Shown in pieces: positions 46,688 to 59,592 of a stretch of 64,000 bases of DNA. The position numbers and the translations under genes were made by a program. The DNA comes from Hyphodiscus hymeniophilus (taxonomy: Eukaryota > Ascomycota > Leotiomycetes > Helotiales > Hyphodiscaceae). Below the pieces are notes generated by a model that saw only the letters and a program-made list of their open reading frames with translations, was not told the origin of the DNA and ran no database searches. How positions within the stretch are numbered: the first letter of the stretch is position 1; each line of letters starts with the position of its first letter. The stretch lies in the NCBI GenBank assembly GCA_016508695.1, contig VNKQ01000021.1, forward strand, positions 108,501 through 172,500. The letters run 5' to 3'.

Positions 46688-49600
46688 ATTTGCCTATGTC
46701 TTCTATTTCCTATATATATATTAAACAAGCCCTATATTCGGAAAGTATTCACTTGTATATTAACTCTCTAATTAATATATTTGGGAACATTATATAATTA
46801 TATTTACGGATATTATCTATAATATGCAATCTTATATAAAAGTTGGGTAAGCTTTATAATTTGTTTTATTTAGATAGCACTTAATAGTAACCCTATTAAA
46901 TATATTATACCTTAGCTAACCTTGCCTTTTAACCTTAAGGAGTCTCGTAATATATTATTTTATTGTTATTATTAGTGGCTCTATTACTATTATTATTATT
47001 AGTTTGGTTATTACCTATTATATCCTTTATTTAATTGTTAGTTATATTATCGGATTGACTTCCGTTAATATTATCTATATTAAAGAAGGCTTTTATAGGG
47101 TCCTCGCTAAGAATATTATTAAGCGCCCTTATTTGTAATAACTCGGTATAATTAATAAGAAATATATAATATTACCAATATTTATATATTAAATATTATA
47201 CTTTATAATCTGGAATTCCGGAATGATAATTACTTGTCTTATATATGAATTTAAATATTCCCTTAAAAATAATAATTAGGCTATATATTAAAGAATTATA
47301 ACTGGCGAAAATAGGATAATCTCTATTATTTAGATTATCTTTTATTAGACTCCTTATTACTTATATAAAGCTTTATTGGAATTAGGTTACTTAATTATAA
47401 TAATATATAATAATAAGAAAAATTAGAAATATATATTTAATCTCGGATAATAATTACAAAAAGAGATATAGCGGGCTTTAAATATAAGGCTAACAACTTA
47501 ATATAAGGAAAACTTATATTATTTTAATAAAGTATAACTAGCTAAACTTTATTAACAGATTATTTATTAAGATCCCAAAGATAACTTTATTAATTCCTTA
47601 TTATTCTAAATATAAAATATTATAGCCTTAACCTTATATTAAATCAAGATAAGGTATAATCTTTTAAATAGCTAATAGATTCTCTTTTATACCTAAATCT
47701 TTAAAATATTATACCTAATATATAATACTTATAATATCTTAGCCCTTAGCCTATTAGAGAAGAATATTAAAGTAATATTAATTATTTATTATAATAAGGA
47801 ATTCGAGATTATTGCGATTTTTCTCAAGATAAAGGCAAGTAAGATAAAAGAGATTTATATTATATTAATAAAAGCCGGAATTATCTATATATTAAGGTAT
47901 ATTACTAATAAGTATAATTGGGAATACTCGGACGAGTATAGCTTAGCCTCTAATATTAAGGATTATATTAGTGCTTACCTTTGTTATATTAGGTTTTAGA
48001 TTATAAATAATATTCTCGAATATTACTTTATATAAACTTAATATTAATATAAACTTATTTATAGGCTTCTTTTACTCGCTATAATTAAGGTTTACTAATA
48101 TTATATTTATCCCTTTTAAGGCGTAATATATATTATAATAAACGCTAAAATTATTAATAAATAAGAGAAAAGATAAAGAGACACAAGGAATCTTAGAGTT
48201 TAACGTAATAAAGCTCTTAATATTATCCCTATTATAATATATAATCTCTAATTATATATATATAAGGGATTTGTAAATTAAATAAAAACCCTTATTTAGA
48301 AATTAAGGTTTATAATCTAGCGTATATAAAATCTGTATAGGGGTTTAATATTAGTCTCTTTATTATCGGGGTTATAATTTATAATAATATCAATATTTAA
48401 GATATATACAGTTATTTTAAGTTAAGTTTCTAAAGCCCCGTTTATTAATAAGAACTCCTTTTAATTAATATCGAGCATTAGGATCTTATTTATATTTATA
48501 TTATTAATAAAAGCCACGCCTTTAAATTATATTACAATATTGCTATTAATATTATTACAGTAATTACGCCTAATAAATTAAACTCTTCCCTTATTAAAGC
48601 CTTTTATAGGGTATACTAAATGGATAATATTGCTAGGCAAGATAATATTTTTATTAAGGGCTTTAATAAATTAATTAAATATTATAAATATAAACTAACC
48701 CTAAGCTACTAAGTTCTATACTTCTTTTAATTAATTATTATTAATAAGCTCTATTATTCCGAAATACATTTTATTAGTAAGGTTAATTATATTAAGGATT
48801 TTTGTAACTAAGTTAGGAAAATTAAATTAATAATATTATATCTTTCGCTTAATGCGGACCTTACGAGCTTTAAGCTTATTATTAGCCGCAAGTATTAGCT
48901 ACTTTTCAAAAACCATTATAATAAGTTTGCATATAAGTCGCAATATTAATATATATCCCTATAGTATTCTCTTTAGTATATTTGACTTAATAAATAATTA
49001 AAATTCTATAATATTTACCCTAAATACTTTATATCTAAGTATATAAACCTCTTATATACGCTTATAATTAGATTGAGATATTATAGATTTCTTATATTAT
49101 AATATAAATACTATAAGTAATAGAGAGAATATTATGTTAAAAGAGATATTCTTCATAGACTTAACTTTATTAAAAGAGGAGAATAAGGAGGATAAAAAGG
49201 ATAAAGACAATAAGGGATCTTTAAATCGTAAATTATTAATATACAAATCTTAATTATTATATTTATAATTATTATTAATATTCTCGTCTTTATCTTTGTC
49301 TTTGTCTTTGTCCGTTTTGATATCGAGATCCGCTATATATAATCTAAATAAAATAGGCATTATATTCTCTATAATACCTATTATACCCTATTAATTATTA
49401 ATATATACTTCTTAATATAATATCTCGGTTTACTTATTATATCGAATAAATTAAATATATTTATACCTTAAATAAATATATTATTATTATTAGGAGTAAC
49501 CTTATTATATAAAGTAGCTTTACTTATAATATTATTATTTATATTTATCTTTATACTTATATTTATATTATTATTAATATCAATATAAGTATTTATTATA

Positions 49601-50831
49601 AATAGGCCAATATTAATTAGAATATTAATAGGTAATAAGCTATTATTAATTAGTATATAAAAGCCTTTTTTAATATTTATTACGAGATTATTATTATTAT
49701 TATTATTTATCCCCGAGAAGAGCTTATTAATATATCGGGCGGTAAAAGGATATTTATAAGGGCTTTATTATATTATATAAGGAATTTGCGTTTTATTTGA
49801 TTATAAGGTATAATATATATATATATATAGGAAGAAAGGTTAAAAGAGTCGCATTATATATATATTATATTATAAAGAGAAGAAAGTTATAGTATAAAAT
49901 AAAACTATTATATATATATATATTGCGAACTTTTTATATTTAAGTATAATAAATTTATTTATATAGTCTTTATATACTTATATATAAATTAAATCTATTA
50001 TTTATAATGCGAATAATAGAAATCTCCACTATTATTCTTATTTATAATTTATAAATTATACGCAATAAGGGAATCTCCGCGATTATTATTATTTATTATT
50101 TATTAATTATACTTTGCGATTATTATTATTATACGCGAAAAGGGGATTCTTTATAATTATTCTTATTTATTATTTATTGATCTTAGGCCCTAACCTTTAT
50201 AAAAGCTATTATAAAGTAAAGTACCTAAAAAACGGCCGCTAATAGCTAGGCCGAGACCCTAATATTAAGTATCTAATAATCCCTAGGCTTCTTACTTAAG
50301 TTAAAGGGATTATTAATAATCTCTTTGTATTAAAATTAAAGTCGTTTAATCTTACTCTTAATTACTTTGTCTTCTTTAAATATTATTTTTATTTAATTAA
50401 TATTAAGTAAAGGACTTTTAATATTAATAATTTTATTGCGAGATAACTCTAAAATTATCTTTATTAAGTTATATAATAATAATGTTAATGACTTTGAGAG
50501 ATAATTAGTTTAAAGATTAATATAATTAAGAATCTCATTATTAATATAAAAAAAATCCTAATCCAAAATAATCTTTTAATATTTAATATTATTATTAAAC
50601 GCCTCGTTTACCTTAATATTTATAATTAAGTTTATTATCGCGCCCGGGATAGCCTTTTTTAATATTAATATTAATACTCTATTGTAAAAAGAGTTTAAAT
50701 AATTATTTTAAATTTTTTAATTATATACTCTTATTTGAAACGTATAATTTTCCCCTAGGCCTATACCCGAGCCCTAATTAATTTAATAGTGTCGAACTTA
50801 TATAAATAATTATATAATACTTATAAGTTAA

Positions 50832-51097
50832 TATCACAAAATTAAGGCTTAACTAATCTTATAGTTATAAAATATTTAATTATACTCGTTAAATATTTGG
50901 TTATATCTTGTGATTACTTAAGCTCTATTTAAGTACTTATTTCGCTAAGCTCTACGAGAGTAATTTAATACTTAGGAAAAGACTTACTTTTTTTTTTTTT
51001 TTCTTTAGACTAAATAATACTTAATATACGCTTACTCGAGTAATCTTTTTTTATAAACCTTTTTTCTTTAAAGATTAGACAATTATTTATATAATAA
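50832..51097 (+). repeat. Left LTR of copia copy 2
   Basis: It is 266 bp, begins TATCACAAAATTAAGGC (mutated TGTCAC start) and ends in a mutated CA. Confidence 0.88.
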
Positions 51098-52659
51098 TTA
51101 TAAGCCTAGTTTATATAGTACTTAGGAATTATTTATTTTGAGAAGTATACTATAATACACTATTATACGAGTAGATTTAAGTATACGGCTTCGCCTACTA
51201 AAATAGACAAGTTAACTCTTACTAACTCTTTGAGAAGAATAACCCTTATATTAAGGTTTTCTCTAATTAAAACAATAACTAATTATTTGATTTATTTTAT
51301 ATATAATTACTTAGAAGCCTTTAAGTAAAGTATTAACTATTTATAATATATTTAACTTATATAATATAGCGATTCTAATTAATATCTAATTAAAGACCCG
51401 ATTAAAGTAACTAGAATAGTACTCTTTCTTTTATTATAATATAAGATTACTTAGTATTTTAGAATATATAAATCTAATAGTTCCGAGTACTCTAGTATAC
51501 TCCGCGCTCCTTTTAAAGGCAATAGGATTAGAGTAAATAATCGTAAAGCTAAATATAGTCTACTAGCTTAAGTAAATTAAGTATAATCTTATAAAAGAAA
51601 TAAAAGTAAAATAGGATTATATTAAAAATATAAACTAAACATATAGTATAACCCTAGTAACCTTTTAAGGAACGCTCTTTACTCTAGAAGAAATAAATCC
51701 TAAACTAGAACTAGTTATTCCTTTTAAACTAATTACTATTATTATAATATATAATAATATTTGGGGTTAATACTTAGTTTACTCCAAGTTAGTTATATAA
51801 AAGTATAAGAATTAAAAGAAATAATTACGGGATCTTTTAGTAATCTCTAACTAAGTGAATTTATCTATTAATAAAGAAATACTATAAGTAATTAAGACTA
51901 AATTAATACTTAGTAATAATATAAGCTTATAATTACTTTTAATTAAACTTAAGAATCGTATAGCTCTAATAAAAAGAACCTTTATAATTATAGCTCGATA
52001 AACTTATTAAGAAGTCTTAAAGGAAAGTTAGAAAAGCTTAACTAATCGCTTTAAGTAGTTTTTAAAGTAAGAGAATACGTTAATTATTACTTATATATAT
52101 AAACTTTTAGATATTAAGCCTAATTACCTCTTAGTAACTAATTTCTTAAAAGTAATTAAAGGAATACTCTTAGAGTTTACTTGCGATTAAATAAGTAAAG
52201 TAATTATAGCTTAAGAAATAAGAGATATAATTATTAATATTAATATCTTAGGACGATTCTTCTTAGTTTACTTATATAAGTAATTACTAGATATAAAATT
52301 AATAAAATCTCGTTTAGTAATAGTTACTCTTAGAAGTTCTTTAAGATAAGATTAATTACTAAGTCCCTTTAGATATAATTATTTATATTTCCTAAAAAGT
52401 AAAAAGTATACTTAAAAACTAGAGTCTTATAAATACTTAGAAGTAGTAATTATTAGGATAAAGGATTATAAGTTTAAAACTAAGCTTAATAATTCTAAAA
52501 AGAATAAAATTAAAGATTAAGTAAGAATTAGTTATTAGAAATAGTTAATTAAAAAGAAAAAGTAAGAGTAATACTTTAATAAGATACTAACCTCGAAGAA
52601 ATAATAAGGTAAGTATCTAAATAAAGTTAATTATATAATTATTAATTTAAACTTACTTA

Positions 52660-55600
52660 AAAAAGTAGGTTATAAGATTTATTTGACTTTTAATTCTCTA
52701 AAGAAATACTTACTTTCTAATAGTATACTCTTTAATAATTGCAAATTAATATACTTAGTTAATATAAAGGACTTACTTAAGCCTAATTCCTTTATTCCTT
52801 TAATTAGTAACAATATAATCGAAGTTAGTTTAAATACTTTATTAATTATTAAAAAAAGTACTCGAGTAATTAAAAATCTCTTTAATAGGCTAAAAGGACC
52901 TTATATATCTAATCTTACTCTTTTAGATATAGTTATAGTTAATAGTTTTTATATAAATATTATTTTAAAAGCTTAGATACTTAAGGTAAGGGTTTAATTC
53001 TATAGACTTAATTATTTATTAAGATATAAGAGTATTAATTTTAACGTTATTATACTTAGTATAAAATATAAATTTAACTTAGTTTTCCTTAAATATAAGT
53101 TACTTACCTTTTGCCTAGGTTTTCTCTCTATAATTTTAATATATATAAGACTAGTAATAATATACTTAATAATTAAACGATAACTAAAGAAGTCGTTTAA
53201 ACGATTAAGAGATTACTTAAAACCCTAGAGCGATTTAACTAAGCTTTAGTATTAACGAGTAAAATACCCTAGATTAAAGGTCCTCAAGTTACTTGTAAAA
53301 GTAGCTAAGAATATAATTATTAAGGGAATACTAATCGCATATTGTAAAGCTTACGCTCTTATATTAGTCAAGAAGTAAATCTCCCGCTAAGTATTATACT
53401 TTAAATTACTAAGACCGTTTTAGAGAATTATTTAGGATTTCTTTAATTTCCCTAGAGTATATAATAGTAATAATTAGATTCTATTAATTAAGGACGAGTT
53501 TAGTAAAAAGTACTAGGGATTTATACTTATAAAGAAACGCGGGATTATAATTATAGACTCGATCTCTTATTTTAAAATATAGGTGAAATACTAATTTAGA
53601 CTATCGATTTATAAGATTAAGAGTAATTAAGACACTTTAGTAATCTCTTCTTTTAGTATAATAGATTTTGAGTAATAGGCCGATATAAAAGGAATCGATA
53701 TAAAATTAGCACTAGCTTATACTTATAAGCCTATTAGTATAATCGAGAAAGTTAAGAGAGATATAATCGAGAAATCGATTAGAATAAGACTTATTACTAA
53801 TCTCCCGGAAAACCTTTAGCTAGAGATATATAAAGTAGTAATTTACTTATATACTATTTTTCCCTCTAAAGCTTATAAGTAACGCTTACTAAACGAAGTC
53901 TTATACTTATAGTTTCGGAACTACTTTAAGTAATATAATTAAACACTTATATAATAAGTAATAACTAATCTTAGACTTAACTAGAATAAGATTTATACTT
54001 ATAGCGCTCGAGTATATACTCTAAAGAAAGAATAATAAGAAGGCGAAAACAAAGGAGTATTTAAAGTATTTCCCTAAGCGTATATTAAATACTTAATTAA
54101 ATATATCGCGTCTAATATATATAGGATTTGGGTGCCTTAACTTAGAAAAGTAATCGTTATAAGGGATATAACTTTCGATAAAACCAAATTTTATATTCCT
54201 AATTAAGAGACACAAGAGTAATAGCCCTTAATAAGCGCCAAAGCTATTATTTCTTTAATTAAAGAATATAAAATTTAAGACACTATTAGTAGAATTATTA
54301 AATATTTTCTTATAGACGAGATACTCTCTTTTAAAAGAGAAGTTATAATTATACTAGATAATCTTATACGCGAGATTCTAGGGGGTAAGCTTTTAAGTAA
54401 AGATAATAAGAGTTAAAACTCGGGGGTAAGTAAAGAAATTAGACTTTTGACTTCTAAACAAATACTTAAGCTAGTAAACTTATAAATAAGAATTAAGAGA
54501 AGTAATAATAATTATTTATTTAAAAAAATACTTATAATTAGTAATTATATTAATAGTAAGTTAAATAAAAACGTAGTTACTCGAGAATTAGCTTAGTTAT
54601 CAAACGAGTACCCGAGTATAAGTAAACAATTAATCCCTTAAGTAGTTATATACTAATCTAGGGAACTACTTAGCCTAGTATAAGGCGAATTTAACTTTAA
54701 TAATCGTAAAATAATTATAAGTAATAGTCTCTTAGTAATAAAAAGTAGCCTTTTAAGTAATACTCTAATAATAAGAGTCTTAAATTATAAGATATACTAA
54801 TTGGGTAAATTAAAACGATAAGTATAAAAAAATTAATAGCCTAAGTTATAAATTGTTTTTAAAGAAGATTTAGACGAGGATAAACTAAGTATACTATATA
54901 GTACTTCGATATATACCTTAATCTTAAGATTAAGCTAAAAGTAATATAATAAGTTTTTATTAACGTTTTAAAAGGACTTAAGTTATAAAGAATAAGTCTA
55001 GATAATATATATAATAATTTCTACTTTTGTTTTAGTAAATAATACTTTAAGAGAAAAAACACTTTTAACTTTAGGAAAAGTCTACTAAAAAGATTTTTTA
55101 AAGGTATTAAAGTTATAAAGTAATCTCGAGATATACAAATATAATAATTACTTTATTTAAGATATAAGGTTAGAAATTAAGAATCTAGAGTTAAGAAACT
55201 ACTAAAGACAAATCAAGGCAAGCTTAGTTAATTTAAAAGCTATTCCTTTAAAATAGGTCTTTACTTATAAGATAAACTTAAACGGTTTTGTAATTCGCTA
55301 TAAGTCTCGGATTATTATCTATAGTAATCTCTAAGAAGAAGATTTAATTATTTTTATATATATTACTATACTCACTACTTATTCGTTTCGAGTAATTATA
55401 ATTATTATAGCTTACTTCGATCTTAAAATTAAGTAATATAATATTATTAATACTTTTATTAATACTTTATAAAACAATAAAGAAGTACGGGTAATATATT
55501 AACTCTCTCTAAGCTTTAAGAAAGTAGGGTTTTATATAGAGATTAACCGAGCTTTATATAACTTATAAGACTCCCTAGCTTTTTAGTATTAAGACTTCTC

Positions 55601-56510
55601 CTCGATAATTAAGTCTCTTAGGTCAATCTAAAGCAAGAAAGAGCCGTGCCTCTTTTATAACCCTACTCGATAGATCTTTATAGTCTTTTATATAAATAAT
55701 ATACTAATCTTATATTATAAAAGAAATAAGTAAAAAGTATATAAGTTTACTAAAAAGCTAAAGAAGTCGTATAAGCTTCGGGACTTAAGAGATATTTAAT
55801 AGTTCTTAGGTATTCGTATAGTTAAAGATTAGAATAATAAGACAATCTCCTTACTTTATAATACCTATATTAAAAAGATCGCTTAAAAGTTTAATCTAAC
55901 TAAATAAAAATATTTATTTATATTACTCTTAAGAACTAAGCTTATTAAGAACCTAGAGATAGTAATACTAAGCTTTATTAAGGCATATTAAGAAAGAATA
56001 GGATTAGTTCTTTATATTACGATTATAATTAGAATAGATATTACTTTCGCGCCCTCTTAGCTCTTTTAATTCTTAATAAACCCTAGTATATAATATATAA
56101 AAGTAGTTAATTAAGTAATTAAATATCTTTAAGAAACTCGTTATCTTATTATTTAATATAGAGAAAGCTTAGAAAGCTAATTACTAATTGCATTAGATAT
56201 ATTATTTATAAATAATATTAAAACTTAGTAATTATCTTATGGGTATATAATATTCTTATTTAAAGGACTTATTACTTAGAAAGTAACTCGATAGTCGATA
56301 GTATTAACGTTTACTACTTAAGTAAAGCTCTTAGGAGTAGAGTATATAACTAAGGAAATAATAATAATATAACGATTTTTTAAAGAGATTAAACTCTCGC
56401 TTAAAGACTCTTAGACAATCTTTTATAATAATTAATAAACAATTAGACTAATTATAAGAGAGAATAAGAGAATTATAACTAAGTTACGGCATATAAACAT
56501 TCAAAATATA
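52660..56510 (+). pseudogene. Degenerate copia pol, copy 2
   Basis: Same domain order as copy 1 at a constant offset of 14513 bp from the end of the protease region on. The only sizeable open frame (52683-52976) is the protease-like part, 97 codons, without an ATG and without flanking gag or integrase in frame. The reverse transcriptase box again reads YINN (55689-55700). No functional product is expected. Confidence 0.85.
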
Positions 56511-58399
56511 TAGCTTCGCTAAAAGTATAAATTTGGAACGTTTAAAGTAATATACTTACTAACTAGTAAAATACTAGTAGATAGGCTTATTAAGAATCTC
56601 CCTAAGTATAAGTTTAAGTATTTCTAAGCTTTATTAAATCTATAGGATATATATAAAAAGATTAAAGATCTTAAGAAAGTATAGGATTTAGAGTATTAAT
56701 TATACGGAAGTATTAATTAATTAGCGTCTAGTAGGTAAATATTAAATGGATCTCTAAGGATTAGACTAGGTATTTAATTAATATAATTAAGGATTAGAGA
56801 TTAGTAATTAGATATTTTCTAGATATTAATAGAATTTATTAAGGTTCTAGCTAGATATAGCCAAGATTAAATAGATTAGTAGAATATTTAGTAGGATACT
56901 AGTAGGACTATTATAGAATTCTATATAAATACTAGTAGAATTAACTAAAAGAACTAAGTAGAGTTTTTTATACTTTAAAGCTATAACATAGTAAGATAAT
57001 ATAATTAATAATCACATATTTTATTTTATAATTAAGGAACTTTAGTAAATTAATACTTATTTAAGTATTATCGCTAAGTTACTCTAATATAAAAAAAAGA
57101 AGAACGAAAATATATTACAAAAGACTACTTAGTATTTCCCCAAATTACTAATAGATTATTCGCTACCTTGACTACTTAGACTATATATAGTATTTATATA
57201 GGTAGTAAAGGCATAAGTAAGTATTTCTTACTTACTAGTCTTTAAACTAGTAAAACTAGAAGAAAGAGTATTAGTGCGACGAGGAGTAGGACCTTAATTA
57301 TTATTATTATCCCTATATTAATAAGTACTAATTTCTAGAGTATAATTAATAGGATTAATAAAATTACTAATCTTTAATATAATTTAAATAATAATCTTTA
57401 ATTACTTTATTTTTTATATAAGGATTAGTATTAATTAAATAAAAACTCTATATTTAATATACCTTTCGATTAAAACTCTAGCTAGCTTCTTAATAAGAAT
57501 ACTTATTATAAAATAGCTAAGTATATAAAAGAATACTAATAAAGATTAGAACGCAAGAGTATATATAGTATTAGTAATACTAATTACTATATAGTATAGC
57601 GGAATTCTTAAAGTAATAATTATTAGATTTTTTAGTTATTAAAGAAGACAAATAACTAAGGTAAGGCTAATCTTGCTAAGTACTAAGACTATAAGTAAGA
57701 CTATAAGAATAATAAAAAAGAGTATTTAGAATATAATCGTTTAGAATAAAAGAATAAAGACTAAGGCGAGTAGTCTAATTATATAAGTAGCGAGTAAGAC
57801 TATTATTCGGACGAGTAATAAGAATAAGAGTTAGTATAAATAATAAGCGTAAAAGCTAGTAATAATAATTACGCAACTTAATAAGAGACAAGATTAAATT
57901 ATCTTTATCTTCTTTTTCTTTATCTTCTTCCGCTTAGTTTTTCTTATCTTCTTTTTTTCTATTATTATTATTATTATTATTGTCTTTCTTATTTTCTTTT
58001 TCTTTATTATTATTATTATTATTATTGCGATTATTAGTAAGAGAAGGAAAAAATTAGAAGAGATCGTTAGATTTAGTAATAAAAGAATTAATAAGTGTCT
58101 CTACTTAAAGCTCTTTATTAAAGCCCTATATATTAGAAAGGTTAGTTATACTAATTATTAAATATAAAGTAATAATTAAATAAAGCTTGGGAATTAAACC
58201 TAGAATTCGAACGAAGGTAATTAACTACTCGAGCTTTTACTCGTATTATCGCTTATATTATTACTTATATTAATAATTAATAAGAAGATAAAAGAGCTAT
58301 TAATAGAATAGTAATAGTATATTACTATAGTAATAGTAAAAGTTGATATTATTATTTATTATTATTATTAAAAGGTCGCGAGATCGCGATTTTATACTT

Positions 58400-58840
58400 A
58401 GGCTGGCCAACGGTCTAGTCTAGTCTAGACCGTAGGTTTTTTTGGGGACTATAGAATAGTTCGGTCTTAAAATTTAAATTTTTGGGGACGTATTTAGACC
58501 GCGGTCTTATAGTCTAGTCTATAAACGGTTTAGTTTAGTCTAGACTATTATAAATAATTAGACTATCTTTATTAGTATATAAAATTAAAAAAGTTTTTAT
58601 ATAAAAGTTATAGAGTAATACTTAAGAGTAATAATATAATATTTAAAATTAAAAAATAATTAATATTTAATTAATTAAATTATAAACAGTCTCCTTAAAA
58701 ATTTTTGGGACTATTATAGTCCGGTCTTAAATAAATTTAGGGACCGTTATATAAATAGTTTAGTCCTAAATAATTTTTGCGGACCGTTAGACGGTTTAGT
58801 CTAGTCTAGTCTAAAGACCGCAGTCTAGTCCGGCTAGTCT
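58400..58840 (-). mobile_element. MULE-like MITE, copy 2 (441 bp), nested in copia copy 2
   Basis: Inverted relative to the copy at 33178-33618 and of exactly the same length; the copies differ mostly by C/T or G/A. It is flanked by TTTTATACTT (58390-58399) and ATTTATACTT (58841-58850), a 10-bp duplication with one mismatch. Copia copy 1 has the uninterrupted target at about 43917-43930, which proves the insertion. Confidence 0.88.
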
Positions 58841-59327
58841 ATTTATACTTATAGCCTAATTAGCTACGCGCCTACTAGTGTGGTTAGAAGCGTATTAAGT
58901 CACTAAATTAATTAAGGCAACTATAGAGATTAGACGACGTGCAAAGTTTATATTATTTATATTATTTACGTTATTTATACTATTTGTAAGACTAAGAGAT
59001 AAAAGAGATATTAGTTAGAGCTAATTATAATACTAGTTACTACTAAGTGCAAAATCTCTAATTAGATTAATTACTACTTTAAGTAATTAAATAAATAAAC
59101 GCTAATATCTATAACTCGAAATCCATATATATATAAAGTATAGGGAACTTACTTGTAAGCTATATAAGTAAATATACACTATATCTTATAATTAACTTCG
59201 AATATAAGTATATATTTTAATATATTAAATTATAATTATTCGAGGAATATAATAGATTAGGGATTATAAAATAATAGTTATTATAAAATAAAAGGTCTCT
59301 AGACTTCTCTATAATAATTAGGGGGTA

Positions 59328-59592
59328 TATTACAAAATTAAGGCTTAACTAATCTTATAGTTATAAAATATCTAATTATACTTATTAAATATTTAGTTAT
59401 ATCTTGTAATTACTTAAGCTCTATCTAAGTACTTATTTCGCTAAGCTTTATAAGAGTAATTTAATACTTAGGAGAAGACTTATTTCTTTTTTTTTTTCTT
59501 TAGACTAGATAATACTTAATATACGCTTACTCGAGTAGTCTTTTCTTATAAACCTTTTTTCCTCAAAGATTAGACCGATTATCTATATAATA
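59328..59592 (+). repeat. Right LTR of copia copy 2
   Basis: It is 265 bp, begins TATTACAAAATTAAGGC and ends directly before the GTTAA target duplication. Confidence 0.88.

Larger units (their letters stand above)
45213..50831. other. AT-rich repeat-derived DNA between the two retrotransposons
   Basis: About 5.6 kb of RIP-type sequence without intact genes. Within 48600-49200 a heavily broken protein-like frame can be followed, but I cannot assign it to a transposon family. (ATT)n and (TA)n tracts are frequent. Short tandem arrays at 45494-45537 and 46592-46687 are listed separately. Confidence 0.6.
50832..59592 (+). mobile_element. Ty1/copia LTR retrotransposon, full length, RIP-degenerated, with nested MITE (copy 2)
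   Basis: The element is 8761 bp, including a 441-bp nested MITE and its 10-bp duplication; without them it is about 8.3 kb, like copy 1. LTRs of 266 and 265 bp are flanked by the 5-bp duplication GTTAA (50827-50831 and 59593-59597). The different duplication shows it is an independent insertion, not a segmental copy of copy 1. LTRs, the gag region and the 3' region differ from copy 1 by many transitions. The pol region is identical to copy 1 over long tracts (52954-54840 and 54975-56744). Confidence 0.9.

Noticed and set aside
52683..52976. 97-codon open frame as a gene
   Set aside because: It is the protease-like remnant of the dead copia element; it lacks an ATG and the equivalent of copy 1 is also just a stop-free patch.
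38150..59592. Gypsy-type assignment for the LTR elements
   Set aside because: Integrase precedes reverse transcriptase and RNase H, which is the copia order.
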